From the NCBI GenBank assembly GCA_937988885.1, contig CALKHR010000164.1:1-64000 (forward strand): a DNA stretch of 64,000 nt, in the 5' to 3' direction. The stretch is from an uncultured Roseiflexaceae bacterium (GTDB taxonomy: Bacteria > Chloroflexota > Chloroflexia > Chloroflexales > Roseiflexaceae). This document shows, piece by piece, positions 25,961-33,212 of the stretch (position 1 is the stretch's first letter; the number at the start of each line of letters is the position of its first letter). The notes beneath the pieces were generated by a model that saw only the letters and a program-made list of their open reading frames with translations, made no database searches and was not told the DNA's origin. Made by a program: the position numbers and the translations under genes.

Positions 25961-27208
25961 ATGGCACAACGTACTATCGTCGGCATTGATGTTGGTACCA
26001 CCAAAGTCTGCACCATTGTGGCGCAGGTTCAGGAGAATGGCCGTACCAATATTCTAGGAGTCGGCCTAACGCCCTCCAAAGGGCTTGATAAAGGTGTTGT
26101 TGTCAACATCGACGATGCCGTCAATGCGATTGCTACCAGTGTTGAGAAGGCCGAGCGTTTATCGGGGTATCGGATCGGCACTGCGTTTGTTGGGGTGGCC
26201 GGGCGGCACATTGGCTCGCTCAACAGCCGTGGTGTAGTGGCAGTTGCCCGCAGCGATCACGAGATCACCCATAACGATATTGCCCGTGCGGTCGAGGCAG
26301 CCCAAGCGGTCGCCATCCCTACACAGCGTGAGGTCATTCACGTGATCCCTCGCGCCTACATCGTCGATGGGAACGAAGGCATTCGCGACCCGATCGGCAT
26401 GTCGGGCTTCCGGCTCGAAGTTGAAACGCACATTGTCACCGGCGAGGTGATGGCGATTCAAAACCTGATAAAAAGTGTGCAGAAGGCCGGTGTGGAGATC
26501 GACGACCTCGTGCTCCAGCCGCTCGCTTCGGGTGAGGCCGTGCTCTCTGCTGAAGATAAAGATCGCGGTGTGGTATTGGTCGATATCGGCGGTGGCACGA
26601 CTGATATCGCCGTCTTTGTCCAAGGCGGGATCTGGCATACCAGCGTCATTCCAGTGGGTGGCAACCACTTCACCAACGACATCGTGTTGGTGCAGCAGAC
26701 GCCGCATAACACCGCCGAGTATCTCAAGTTGCGCTATGCGTCGGCCATTAGCGAGGAGCCCGAAGATGCTGCGTCCGACTTGATCGAGGCCGAAGGTTTT
26801 GCACCCGGCGAACGTCAACAGATCAGCCGATACCTGCTCAACCAGATCGTGCAGGCACGCGCCGAAGAGGTGATCGAACTGATCTACAACGAGATCCGTC
26901 GCAGTGGCTATGATGGAATGCTGCCAGCGGGCATTGTGCTCACCGGAGGCTCGGCCCAGTTGCCGCGCTTCGATGAGTTGATGCGCAATATGCTTGGCGT
27001 CCCTGTGCGTGTTGGGGCACCAACCGATTTGACCGGGCTGTCAGACACAATCAATACACCTCCATACGCAACTGGTGTAGGGTTGGTTCGCTGGGGCGCT
27101 CGTCACGGGGTTGCAGTGCAGAATCCTTCCCATTCAGGAGTTGACCGCCATAGTTGGGGCAGTGCCTATGATCGATTCAAAGGCTGGCTGCGCGAGTTTT
27201 TACCCTAG
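25961..27208 (+). CDS. ftsA: Cell division protein FtsA
   Basis: The 415-residue actin-like ATPase has the phosphate-1 motif GIDVGTTKVCTIV, the SHS2/1C domain region, the phosphate-2 motif LVDIGGGTTDIAVF (about residue 205), and the adenosine motif IVLTGGSAQLPRFDEL. The C-terminus ends with an amphipathic stretch (SAYDRFKGWLREFLP), the membrane-targeting helix that tethers FtsZ. The ATG at 25961 follows GGAGAAGAG at proper spacing. Upstream in-frame starts at 25943 and 25928 are less likely. FtsZ follows after 84 bases. Confidence 0.96.
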   Translation: MAQRTIVGIDVGTTKVCTIVAQVQENGRTNILGVGLTPSKGLDKGVVVNIDDAVNAIATSVEKAERLSGYRIGTAFVGVAGRHIGSLNSRGVVAVARSDHEITHNDIARAVEAAQAVAIPTQREVIHVIPRAYIVDGNEGIRDPIGMSGFRLEVETHIVTGEVMAIQNLIKSVQKAGVEIDDLVLQPLASGEAVLSAEDKDRGVVLVDIGGGTTDIAVFVQGGIWHTSVIPVGGNHFTNDIVLVQQTPHNTAEYLKLRYASAISEEPEDAASDLIEAEGFAPGERQQISRYLLNQIVQARAEEVIELIYNEIRRSGYDGMLPAGIVLTGGSAQLPRFDELMRNMLGVPVRVGAPTDLTGLSDTINTPPYATGVGLVRWGARHGVAVQNPSHSGVDRHSWGSAYDRFKGWLREFLP

Positions 27209-27292
27209 TTGTGTGAGAGCCCTTAAGCATCTACGCTTGAACATACCATGTCCTGCGGGACATTATTTACCAGGCAACAAAGGAGAAATACC

Positions 27293-28462
27293 ATGGCTGA
27301 CCAGTTCAACCTGAACCTGACGCCCGAGCACTTTGCGCAAATTAAGGTGGTTGGTGTGGGTGGTGGCGGCTCAAACGCCGTTGACCGCATGGTCGAAGAT
27401 GGTGTCCAAGGCGTTGAATTCATCACCGTGAATACCGATGCCCAGGCACTCATGCACTCCCGTGCCGACGTGCGCATCCGCATCGGCGACAAACTGACGA
27501 AGGGTCTTGGTTCGGGTGGCAACCCCGTCATCGGTCAGAAGGCCGCTGAGGAGACGACAGAGGAGATCTACGAGGCGCTCAAGGGCGCCGATATGGTGTT
27601 CATTACCGCTGGTATGGGCGGTGGTACTGGCACCGGCGCTTCGCCCATCCTGGCGGGCATCGCCCAAGATCTGGGCATGCTGACGGTTGGTGTGGTTACC
27701 CGCCCCTTCTCTTTCGAAGGCAACCACCGCCGCAAGACCGCCGAGCAGGGCATCGAGCAACTGAAGCCGATGGTCGATACCTTGATCATCATCCCGAACG
27801 ACCGGCTGCTGCAGACCGCCAGCAAGAACACCTCTATGTTGCAGGCCTTCCAAATGGCCGATAACGTGCTGCGCCAAGGTATCCAAGGCATCTCGGACCT
27901 GATCACGCAGCGTGGTCTGATCAACGTTGACTTCGCCGACGTGAAGACGATCATGGCTCAGCAAGGCTCGGCGCTGATGGCGATCGGCACGGGCACGGGC
28001 GACAACCGCATGGTCGATGCCGTCAACGAGGCCATCGCTTCGCCGCTGCTCGAAGTCTCGATCGATGGTGCCAAGGGTGTACTGCTGAACGTGGCGGGCG
28101 GCGAGGACCTCGGTATCCTCGAAGTCTACGAGGCCGCCGATATCATCGCCAAGGCCGCCGATCCCGATGCGCAAATCATCTTCGGCGCTGTGATCGACCC
28201 GACCTTCCCGGCAGGCTTGGTCAAGGTGACGCTGATCGCTACCGGCTTCGATGCCAACCGCCCGAACGTGCAGCGCACGCGCTCGTACCCATCGGCTTCG
28301 AGCCAGGCATCGCAGCCGCAACCGCAGCCGCAGCCAGTGGTCAATCCGCAGCCGCAGCCACAGCAGCCCAGCCGCCCGATGACGCAGCCGCGCGTGGCGC
28401 CAAGCTTCAGCAGCGGCGAGGACCTGGATATTCCGCCGTTCCTGCGCAATCGCAAGCGCTAA
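27293..28462 (+). CDS. ftsZ: Cell division protein FtsZ
   Basis: The 389-residue tubulin homologue has the N-terminal VGVGGGGSNAVDRM, the GTP-binding signature GGGTGTGASP (about residue 108), the T7 synergy loop NVDFADVKTIM, a Gln/Pro-rich linker (about residues 338-372, QPQPQPQ repeats) and the conserved C-terminal peptide LDIPPFLRNRKR that binds FtsA. The start was chosen at 27293 because AAGGAGAAATACC, one of the best ribosome sites in the window, precedes it. An in-frame ATG at 27248 is rejected. It forms the cytokinetic Z ring. Confidence 0.98.
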   Translation: MADQFNLNLTPEHFAQIKVVGVGGGGSNAVDRMVEDGVQGVEFITVNTDAQALMHSRADVRIRIGDKLTKGLGSGGNPVIGQKAAEETTEEIYEALKGADMVFITAGMGGGTGTGASPILAGIAQDLGMLTVGVVTRPFSFEGNHRRKTAEQGIEQLKPMVDTLIIIPNDRLLQTASKNTSMLQAFQMADNVLRQGIQGISDLITQRGLINVDFADVKTIMAQQGSALMAIGTGTGDNRMVDAVNEAIASPLLEVSIDGAKGVLLNVAGGEDLGILEVYEAADIIAKAADPDAQIIFGAVIDPTFPAGLVKVTLIATGFDANRPNVQRTRSYPSASSQASQPQPQPQPVVNPQPQPQQPSRPMTQPRVAPSFSSGEDLDIPPFLRNRKR

Positions 28463-28602
28463 CGCGGTTGGAGAATGGCAACTGTGGTTGGTGATTAGGT
28501 GAGACGGTCTGAAATAGTGTTATAGCGCTCTGTGCTGGCTTCGAAGCCCCAGAGCTTGTAAAGGTTGCCCTGGTCGCTCTGTTCTTGATGAAGGAGTCTC
28601 TA

Positions 28603-28833
28603 ATGGCCTCTGTCGCGGATCGAGGGCGTGGGCCTGGCCACGCCCGGTTCGTCATGCGGCCACGCCGTTGGTACGCCGATGAAGTTGCACCTCCGCGCCG
28701 CAAACACTATAAACTAACGCTGCAACACTGGCGTTATCGTTCTTTATCTGCTTCGCCATATGTGATTGAAAAACCCACGAACGAGCCATCGCAGCTGGTG
28801 TTTCGTGGAAAAAAAAAGCGTGCGAAACTATAG
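28603..28833 (+). CDS. Small basic protein after ftsZ
   Basis: This 76-residue frame starts at an ATG with AAGGAG six bases upstream, an ideal ribosome site. The product is strongly basic and aromatic-containing (FVMRPRRWYADEVAPPRRKH, later RGKKKRAKL at the end), with no membrane helix or signal peptide. No family is recognised. It lies 140 bases after ftsZ on the same strand and ends just before a new promoter-like site. A nucleic-acid-binding role would fit the charge but is a guess. It could also be a chance frame, and the ribosome site is the main argument for it. Confidence 0.6.
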   Translation: MASVADRGRGPGHARFVMRPRRWYADEVAPPRRKHYKLTLQHWRYRSLSASPYVIEKPTNEPSQLVFRGKKKRAKL

Positions 28834-28849
28834 TATTGACCTAACGTCT

Positions 28850-28878
28850 TTGGTCTCTTAGCCTGGGTGAGATACAAT
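28850..28878 (+). promoter_or_regulatory. Promoter-like site after the dcw cluster
   Basis: TTGGTC (28850-28855) and TACAAT (28873-28878) are separated by 17 bases. No protein gene follows on this strand for over 2 kb, but a terminator does after about 110 bases. Confidence 0.5.
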
Positions 28879-28884
28879 CCAGGT

Positions 28885-29027
28885 ACAGCGTTTGTTTTTT
28901 GCAATAGTCTAATCCATGTTGATCAAGGCACATCTGCTAAACGACGCCCCACCACATGCCGCGTGATATTTGCCTCTCCAAGGCAACATAAAGCCGAAGG
29001 ACCGCTATACGCAGCCCTTCGGCTTTT
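28885..29027 (+). ncRNA. Candidate small RNA of about 140 nucleotides
   Basis: The segment is bracketed by a 17-spaced promoter-like pair (28850-28878) and an intrinsic terminator (28991-29027), and contains no plausible reading frame. A short GCCTCTCCAAGGC hairpin lies just before the terminator. It does not resemble tmRNA, SRP RNA or RNase P RNA as far as I can read. The alternative is that this is simply the 3' end of the dcw transcript. Confidence 0.3.
28991..29027 (+). terminator. Intrinsic terminator
   Basis: AAGCCGAAGG and CCTTCGGCTT form a 10-bp stem with a 14-base loop (counting one unpaired C), followed by TTTCG. It marks the downstream boundary of the dcw transcription unit and of the candidate small RNA. 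Confidence 0.75.
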
Positions 29028-29041
29028 CGATTCATGACATA

Positions 29042-29247
29042 ATACCAAATCCGCGTGGGTAGTGTCAGTAACAAACCTGTTGTAGCCTGCGGCTGCAAGG
29101 GATATGACGTTTTTTGTGGTGACGATGCGCTGCTACGCGCATCGCATCGTCACCACCTTCCCTGGAAATGCTGGTATTAGTCTAACGTTGAGGGAAGAGT
29201 GTTCAGCAAGCGTGCTGATACCATAAACAATCATTTGGATTTGGTAT
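29042..29247 (-). repeat. Dispersed element R1, copy B
   Basis: This 206-base element is in the opposite orientation to copies A and C. Ends are ATACCAAATCCG and GGATTTGGTAT. It contains TGTAGCCTGCGGCTGCAAGG (reverse complement of the block in A and C), and a hairpin GTGGTGACGATGCG / CGCATCGTCACCAC around 29119-29159. Base changes in its arms are matched on the opposite arm relative to copy C. With 28834-29260 otherwise gene-free, it fills the right half of this gap. Confidence 0.85.
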
Positions 29248-29260
29248 AACCCAATGAAGC

Positions 29261-29983
29261 TCAGTCGCCGATCAGCAGGCGCACACCGAGCCGTTCAAAA
29301 GCCTTCCGCGCCAACTCCCACCCCCGCTCGCCAACCTTCAATCCGGCGGGAGTGGCCGTCGCAATGTGTTGGAACGCCGTGCGATAGACCGGTGGTACCT
29401 CCACATTCGGCAGCAACACGCCATCCTCGTAGCGCTCGGCCACCAATGTTACCTCGCGGAGTGTGCCAGCCTGCGCATAGCCGCTCAAGATCGCCTTCTC
29501 CTCATCGAGCGCGCGCAGACCGATCCCACCGTTCTGCTCGCCCAAAGCCAGGTAGAACGATGCCGCGCCGCGCCCCTTGCGCCTGCGCAACACCCACCCG
29601 GCGTAGATCGCGACGCCGTTGACTCCATCGCGCTCCTGCGGTTTCAGTATATGCCAGCGCAGATGGTGCAGATCAAAATGGCTGAACTGCTCGATCGCGC
29701 TCACCAAAGGCCGCCAACCAAGGTTCCCGATCGGCGGTGGCGGCGGCAACCCAGGCAGGCGCGCCACCAGATCGTCGAGTGTGCGCACCTCGAAACCTCG
29801 CGCCCGAATGCGGGCCAATAGCCCATCGCGTCGCCACGTCATCAACTCAAACAGTTGCCCTTTAAATTCACCTTCGCCTTTGAGAAAGGCGCGAACTTGT
29901 GGATTATGAATCATAAAGCGGTTGACCGCGATCTCTTCAAGGTCAAACGCCGATGCTCGTTTTTTTGCTCCAAAACGTGCCAT
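29261..29983 (-). CDS. Hypothetical protein, no family recognised
   Basis: This 240-residue soluble protein begins with a basic segment (MARFGAKKRASAFDLEEI), has a Pro-rich stretch (LPGLPPPPPIGNLGW) near residue 80, a His/Trp-containing motif (FSHFDLHHLRWHILKP) near 100, and a region IYAGWVLRRRKGRGAASFYLAL that reads like a beta hairpin. No signal peptide or membrane helix is seen. I do not recognise a family. It lies 59 bases downstream of the rubrerythrin/DinB-like gene on the same strand and probably shares its promoter at 31105-31133. Codon use is like that of its neighbours, which supports it as a real gene. Confidence 0.75.
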   Translation of the reverse strand: MARFGAKKRASAFDLEEIAVNRFMIHNPQVRAFLKGEGEFKGQLFELMTWRRDGLLARIRARGFEVRTLDDLVARLPGLPPPPPIGNLGWRPLVSAIEQFSHFDLHHLRWHILKPQERDGVNGVAIYAGWVLRRRKGRGAASFYLALGEQNGGIGLRALDEEKAILSGYAQAGTLREVTLVAERYEDGVLLPNVEVPPVYRTAFQHIATATPAGLKVGERGWELARKAFERLGVRLLIGD

Positions 29984-30042
29984 GCTCGCCTTTTCAATAA
30001 TTCAATCTGTATCGCCAAGCGTAGAAACACTGGCTGCTCAGT

Positions 30043-31026
30043 CTATTCACCTTCAGAAACATCGCTCACGACCGAGCCAGGCAGATCGGTGTGAAGCAGA
30101 TCATGGCGTATCTGCGCAAGCTCGATCAGATGCTGGCGCTCGTGGCTCACCGCCCAATTGCCCTGATGCAGTAAGTTGATCGTGCCGTACAACTCGTGAT
30201 GTCCTGTGCGATGCCACGCTGCATTCGTCAAGCCGCGCAACAAGTTCAAGGTTTGGCGGCGCGACTGCCCAAACTCGCCCAGGATCGCCTCGATCGGTTG
30301 GTCGCGATACCCTTTGGCAGCATCCAAGCGCGGCGGGTGCCCAGGCGCAAGCTCAGGCTGATCGGTCTCTAGCAGCAACCACGCTCGCGAGCGAAACACC
30401 GTATCAACATCGATCAAGTGCCCAACCAACTCCTTGAACGATGGCTGCGAATCGCTCAACTGATGAGATAATAGACCTTCATTCAAGCCATCGGCCAAGG
30501 TGCGGATCGCCTGCTCGCTCTTCTCTAAAAACGCCATGATCGCGTGTGGTCCCAGTACACCCATCGCCTCGATGACGCGGAAGCTGCGGTGCGCCTCCAG
30601 CACTGTACCACAGATCGGGCAAGCGCCACTCACCGCGCCCACCCGCAACTCGCCACACGTGCGGCACACCACAATATCGCCTAGCTCATCGGCGGTGAGA
30701 TCGCGGCCCTGCTGGAGTGCAACCTGCGCGGCTCTCAACAGCTCGCGAGTGAGCGGCGAAGTCGCCGTCACCGGGCCGGTCGCGATCGCCTCTGGCTCAA
30801 GGCCCGCCAGCGCCCACTCAACATTCTCGCTGGTGCTGCCCACCTCGCCGAGGCTACGGAACGCATGCTCAGCACGGGCCTGCTTTGCGGCGCTCAACGC
30901 CTCGAACAAGCGCGCAATGTTGAAGAATCGCTCGTGGCGGGCCTGCTGCGCCCACGTGTGATACGCCATTTGCCCCAGACTGGTGCTGGTGAAGATGCGG
31001 CGCAGTTCTTCCAAAGAGTTCGACAT
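30043..31026 (-). CDS. Rubrerythrin-like / rubredoxin-like / DinB-like fusion protein
   Basis: The 327-residue protein appears to have three parts. Residues 1-100 resemble a ferritin-like rubrerythrin helix bundle (HERFFNIARLFEALSAAKQA then AEHAFRSLG). Residues 118-145 form a zinc ribbon or rubredoxin-like knuckle with Cys121, Cys124, Cys136 and Cys139. Residues from about 160 to 315 resemble a DinB/DUF664 four-helix domain with HLIDVD and SHERQHLIEL histidine motifs. The usual ExxH iron-binding pair of rubrerythrin is not intact, so peroxidase activity is doubtful. It is probably a metal-binding stress protein. It is divergent from a response regulator, with its own promoter 80 bases upstream. 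Confidence 0.75.
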   Translation of the reverse strand: MSNSLEELRRIFTSTSLGQMAYHTWAQQARHERFFNIARLFEALSAAKQARAEHAFRSLGEVGSTSENVEWALAGLEPEAIATGPVTATSPLTRELLRAAQVALQQGRDLTADELGDIVVCRTCGELRVGAVSGACPICGTVLEAHRSFRVIEAMGVLGPHAIMAFLEKSEQAIRTLADGLNEGLLSHQLSDSQPSFKELVGHLIDVDTVFRSRAWLLLETDQPELAPGHPPRLDAAKGYRDQPIEAILGEFGQSRRQTLNLLRGLTNAAWHRTGHHELYGTINLLHQGNWAVSHERQHLIELAQIRHDLLHTDLPGSVVSDVSEGE

Positions 31027-31104
31027 TCAATCCCTCGCAGTGTCAACCTGTCGTATAGGATTGTCGCGGCCATTGTGCGCTGGTCGTTGAGATCCTAACG
31101 GTAC

Positions 31105-31133
31105 ACTATAGGACGAACAAACACTTTCTGCAA
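31105..31133 (-). promoter_or_regulatory. Promoter of the rubrerythrin/DinB-like operon
   Basis: TTGCAG (31128-31133) and TATAGT (31105-31110) on the minus strand with a 17-base spacer, 79 bases before the start codon. Confidence 0.65.
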
Positions 31134-31196
31134 CTGCCCAATGTCCTGGTACAGCCAACATCCCGCAGAAAACCTTGTCAAATATGCAGCGCGTGG

Positions 31197-31225
31197 TTGC
31201 CCATTAGGGCGCTGTGTGATAGAAT
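31197..31225 (+). promoter_or_regulatory. Promoter of the response regulator gene
   Basis: TTGCCC (31197-31202) and TAGAAT (31220-31225) are separated by 17 bases, and TGA just before the -10 gives an extended -10 element. Confidence 0.6.
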
Positions 31226-31281
31226 TGAGAGTATGACAACATGGGTTGTGTTGCCTTGCTACTCGCATTGAGGAGCGACTT

Positions 31282-31665
31282 ATGCCCGATCAGCCCGTTC
31301 GGAACCCGGCAATTGTTCTCGTCGAAGATGAGCCGGATATCTTAATAATTCTCCACCGTTTGATGCGTGACCTTACAGGGGGTTATGACATCGTCACCGT
31401 CAATGGCGGTGCCGAGGCACTAGCTCAGATTGCGCTCCGGCCAGTTCCTCTAGTCATAACCGACTATAATATGCCGGGAATGAACGGTTTACAGCTTACT
31501 GCAGCGATCAAAGAGACATCACCTGAAACTCGGGTTGTGCTGATCACTGCTTACGCGACTCCTGAATTGGAGAAGCGCGCTCGTGAATACCGGGTCGATT
31601 ACTATCTGCCCAAACCATTTCCGTTGGATCGCCTTGAGCAAATCGTTCGCGATGTGCTACGCTAA
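31282..31665 (+). CDS. Single-domain response regulator
   Basis: The 127-residue protein is a CheY-like receiver domain only: acidic pocket ED at residues 15-16, phosphorylation site D61 in VITDYNMPGMNG, the switch Thr in LITAYA and the conserved Lys in LPKPF. No output domain exists, so it must act by protein contact or as a phosphate relay. GAGGAGCGACTT precedes the ATG at 31282. An in-frame start at 31246 lacks a ribosome site. No kinase gene adjoins it. The giant kinase 16 kb away is also an orphan for a receiver partner, but pairing is speculative. Confidence 0.92.
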   Translation: MPDQPVRNPAIVLVEDEPDILIILHRLMRDLTGGYDIVTVNGGAEALAQIALRPVPLVITDYNMPGMNGLQLTAAIKETSPETRVVLITAYATPELEKRAREYRVDYYLPKPFPLDRLEQIVRDVLR

Positions 31666-31788
31666 CTAAGGCAGTAAGCGCTCGAATACTTCAGCTATTT
31701 GTCAGAGAACTCTCATTGCTCCTTCAAGCCTTGCAAGGTAGTATGCCGAGGCACAGGGGGATTCCTGTGAGGGAGATGAGGGGGTCAA

Positions 31789-31941
31789 ATGATATTCGAA
31801 ACGTTTCCTAGCATATTGCTCGTGGTGATGATCGCAATTACGCTCATTCTGTTACCATATCTCAACGATGAGCGGCCCAGCGAGCCAGAGAAAACGCACA
31901 GAACCGATCAGTTACCGGTGATCTCAAAGCGCCGATCGTAA
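31789..31941 (+). CDS. Small single-pass membrane protein (50 aa)
   Basis: This short frame encodes one membrane helix (residues 8-24: SILLVVMIAITLILLPY) followed by a charged tail (NDERPSEPEKTHRTD and a SKRRS end). GAGGGGGTCAA before the ATG is a good ribosome site and a terminator follows the stop by about 40 bases. No family is recognised. The helix plus ribosome site plus terminator support a real small gene, perhaps co-transcribed with the response regulator 123 bases upstream. Confidence 0.6.
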   Translation: MIFETFPSILLVVMIAITLILLPYLNDERPSEPEKTHRTDQLPVISKRRS

Positions 31942-31980
31942 CCGTAGATCGCTTCTGTTAAACGATAGTGGAACAAAGGT

Positions 31981-32015
31981 GTGTGGTGTGCTGAAGTACA
32001 CCACGCATTCTTTTT
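31981..32015 (+). terminator. Intrinsic terminator
   Basis: GTGGTGT (31983-31989) pairs with ACACCAC (31998-32004), and ATTCTTTTT follows. It separates the small membrane protein gene from the convergent YdcF-like gene whose stop is at 32022. Confidence 0.7.
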
Positions 32016-32021
32016 GTGGCT

Positions 32022-32645
32022 CTAACGCTGTGCGAGCACATAAATCAGATACGCACCAGCTTCGCGAGCGATATAGCGCAATTCTTCGAGACGGTTGCCC
32101 GAAATGGGCGAAGTGCGTGTGGGGGAGCCATAGGCCACCAGGTGGAGGTCGCGAGCCATCTTGAGTGAGCGCAACATGTGGAACGGGTCACTCACCAACA
32201 ACACGGAGTTGATGCCGTTGTTGCGTGCGATCTCCGCCGCGTTCTGCAAATTCTCCCAAGTTGTGGTACTCTGCTCATCGAGCAACAACACTTCGTTCGG
32301 CAGATTCTGCGCAACCAAGTAACGGCGGCCTGCCTCGGCTTCCGAAATCGTATCGCCCTCAGCAGTGCCACCTGTAAGGATAATCTTCCCAACGAGTCCG
32401 CGTCGGTACAGATCCATCGCGTGGTTCAGCCGAGCGCGGAACACTGGCGAAGGCTCGCCGTTCCATTGCGAAGCGCCTAACACGATCGCCGCTGCGGATT
32501 GTCGTTGCTCGTCGCGCGAACCCTGCACCACAATCAAGATGCAGATGCAGAGCAGAAACACAAACACGCTGATGACGCTCATCAGCAGGCCGCGCACGAA
32601 GCCTTTCAGCATCCGTTGTACTTGGGGATTTCGCATATAAGGCAT
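32022..32645 (-). CDS. YdcF/SanA-like DUF218 protein
   Basis: The roughly 207-residue protein has one N-terminal membrane helix (about residues 20-42, rich in Val/Leu/Ile/Cys) and then a DUF218 domain with AAAIVLGASQWNGEPSPVFRAR near the start, ILTGGTAEGDTISEAEAG and DEQSTTTWENLQNA, the family's conserved acidic and Ser/Thr motifs. Family members (SanA, YdcF, ElyC) are linked to envelope integrity and peptidoglycan or lipid carrier metabolism in enterobacteria, but their chemistry is unclear. The start at 32645 keeps the membrane helix near the N-terminus, and an ATG at 32636 is also possible. A longer frame to 32810 would run through the neighbouring divergent gene's start. Confidence 0.85.
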   Translation of the reverse strand: MPYMRNPQVQRMLKGFVRGLLMSVISVFVFLLCICILIVVQGSRDEQRQSAAAIVLGASQWNGEPSPVFRARLNHAMDLYRRGLVGKIILTGGTAEGDTISEAEAGRRYLVAQNLPNEVLLLDEQSTTTWENLQNAAEIARNNGINSVLLVSDPFHMLRSLKMARDLHLVAYGSPTRTSPISGNRLEELRYIAREAGAYLIYVLAQR

Positions 32646-32745
32646 TATGCCGCACTGCAGGCATTCGCGCAAGTAGATGCAACAACACCTTGCAAGACTG
32701 CGTCCTATGCCAAGTGGCAGAGTGGCTAAGGAACAAGGAGAGTCT

Positions 32746-33090
32746 GTGGATCGCTTTCGCTTTGATTGGCGTTGGATTGCGCTTATCGTCTTTGTTGCGC
32801 TGCTGGCCAACAGTCGCAGATTGCCGACTGAACTGATAACAGTGGCGTTGTTAGTCGCGGGTGGCTACCTGCTTAAAATCGGTTGGGACATCTGGTCGCG
32901 CGCGGGAGCGCCGCTCAGCCGCAGCCGTGTCACCTATTGGCGCGGCCAACGCATCGAGCTAGAGCCGCCACGCCGCAGCCGTAGCCTGCCCAGCTTCTCC
33001 AACATCGGCCCTGCCGCGATCTACCTGCTCTTAGGCGGCATACTGGTGCTGGCGGGTATCAGCCTGATACTGCGGCGCCTCGGCCTATAA
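32746..33090 (+). CDS. Small multi-pass membrane protein of unknown function
   Basis: The 114-residue protein has membrane helices at about residues 8-22, 28-45 and 88-108, with a basic loop between (RGQRIELEPPRRSRSLP). The start is a GTG at 32746 with AAGGAG five bases upstream, which decides the start over the ATG at 32677. No family recognised. It is divergent from the YdcF-like gene. The downstream gap of 122 bases separates it from the convergent DUF2079 gene. Confidence 0.7.
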   Translation: MDRFRFDWRWIALIVFVALLANSRRLPTELITVALLVAGGYLLKIGWDIWSRAGAPLSRSRVTYWRGQRIELEPPRRSRSLPSFSNIGPAAIYLLLGGILVLAGISLILRRLGL

Positions 33091-33212
33091 CGCCTATTGG
33101 TGTTTGGTGAAAGGGGCGAGCACGCGCCTCAACGCTCGTCGCTGCGGCCTCGCCACGCCGTATTGTGCGCCGTGCACCCGGACGACGCCTCTCAGCGTGG
33201 CGAAACCCACCG

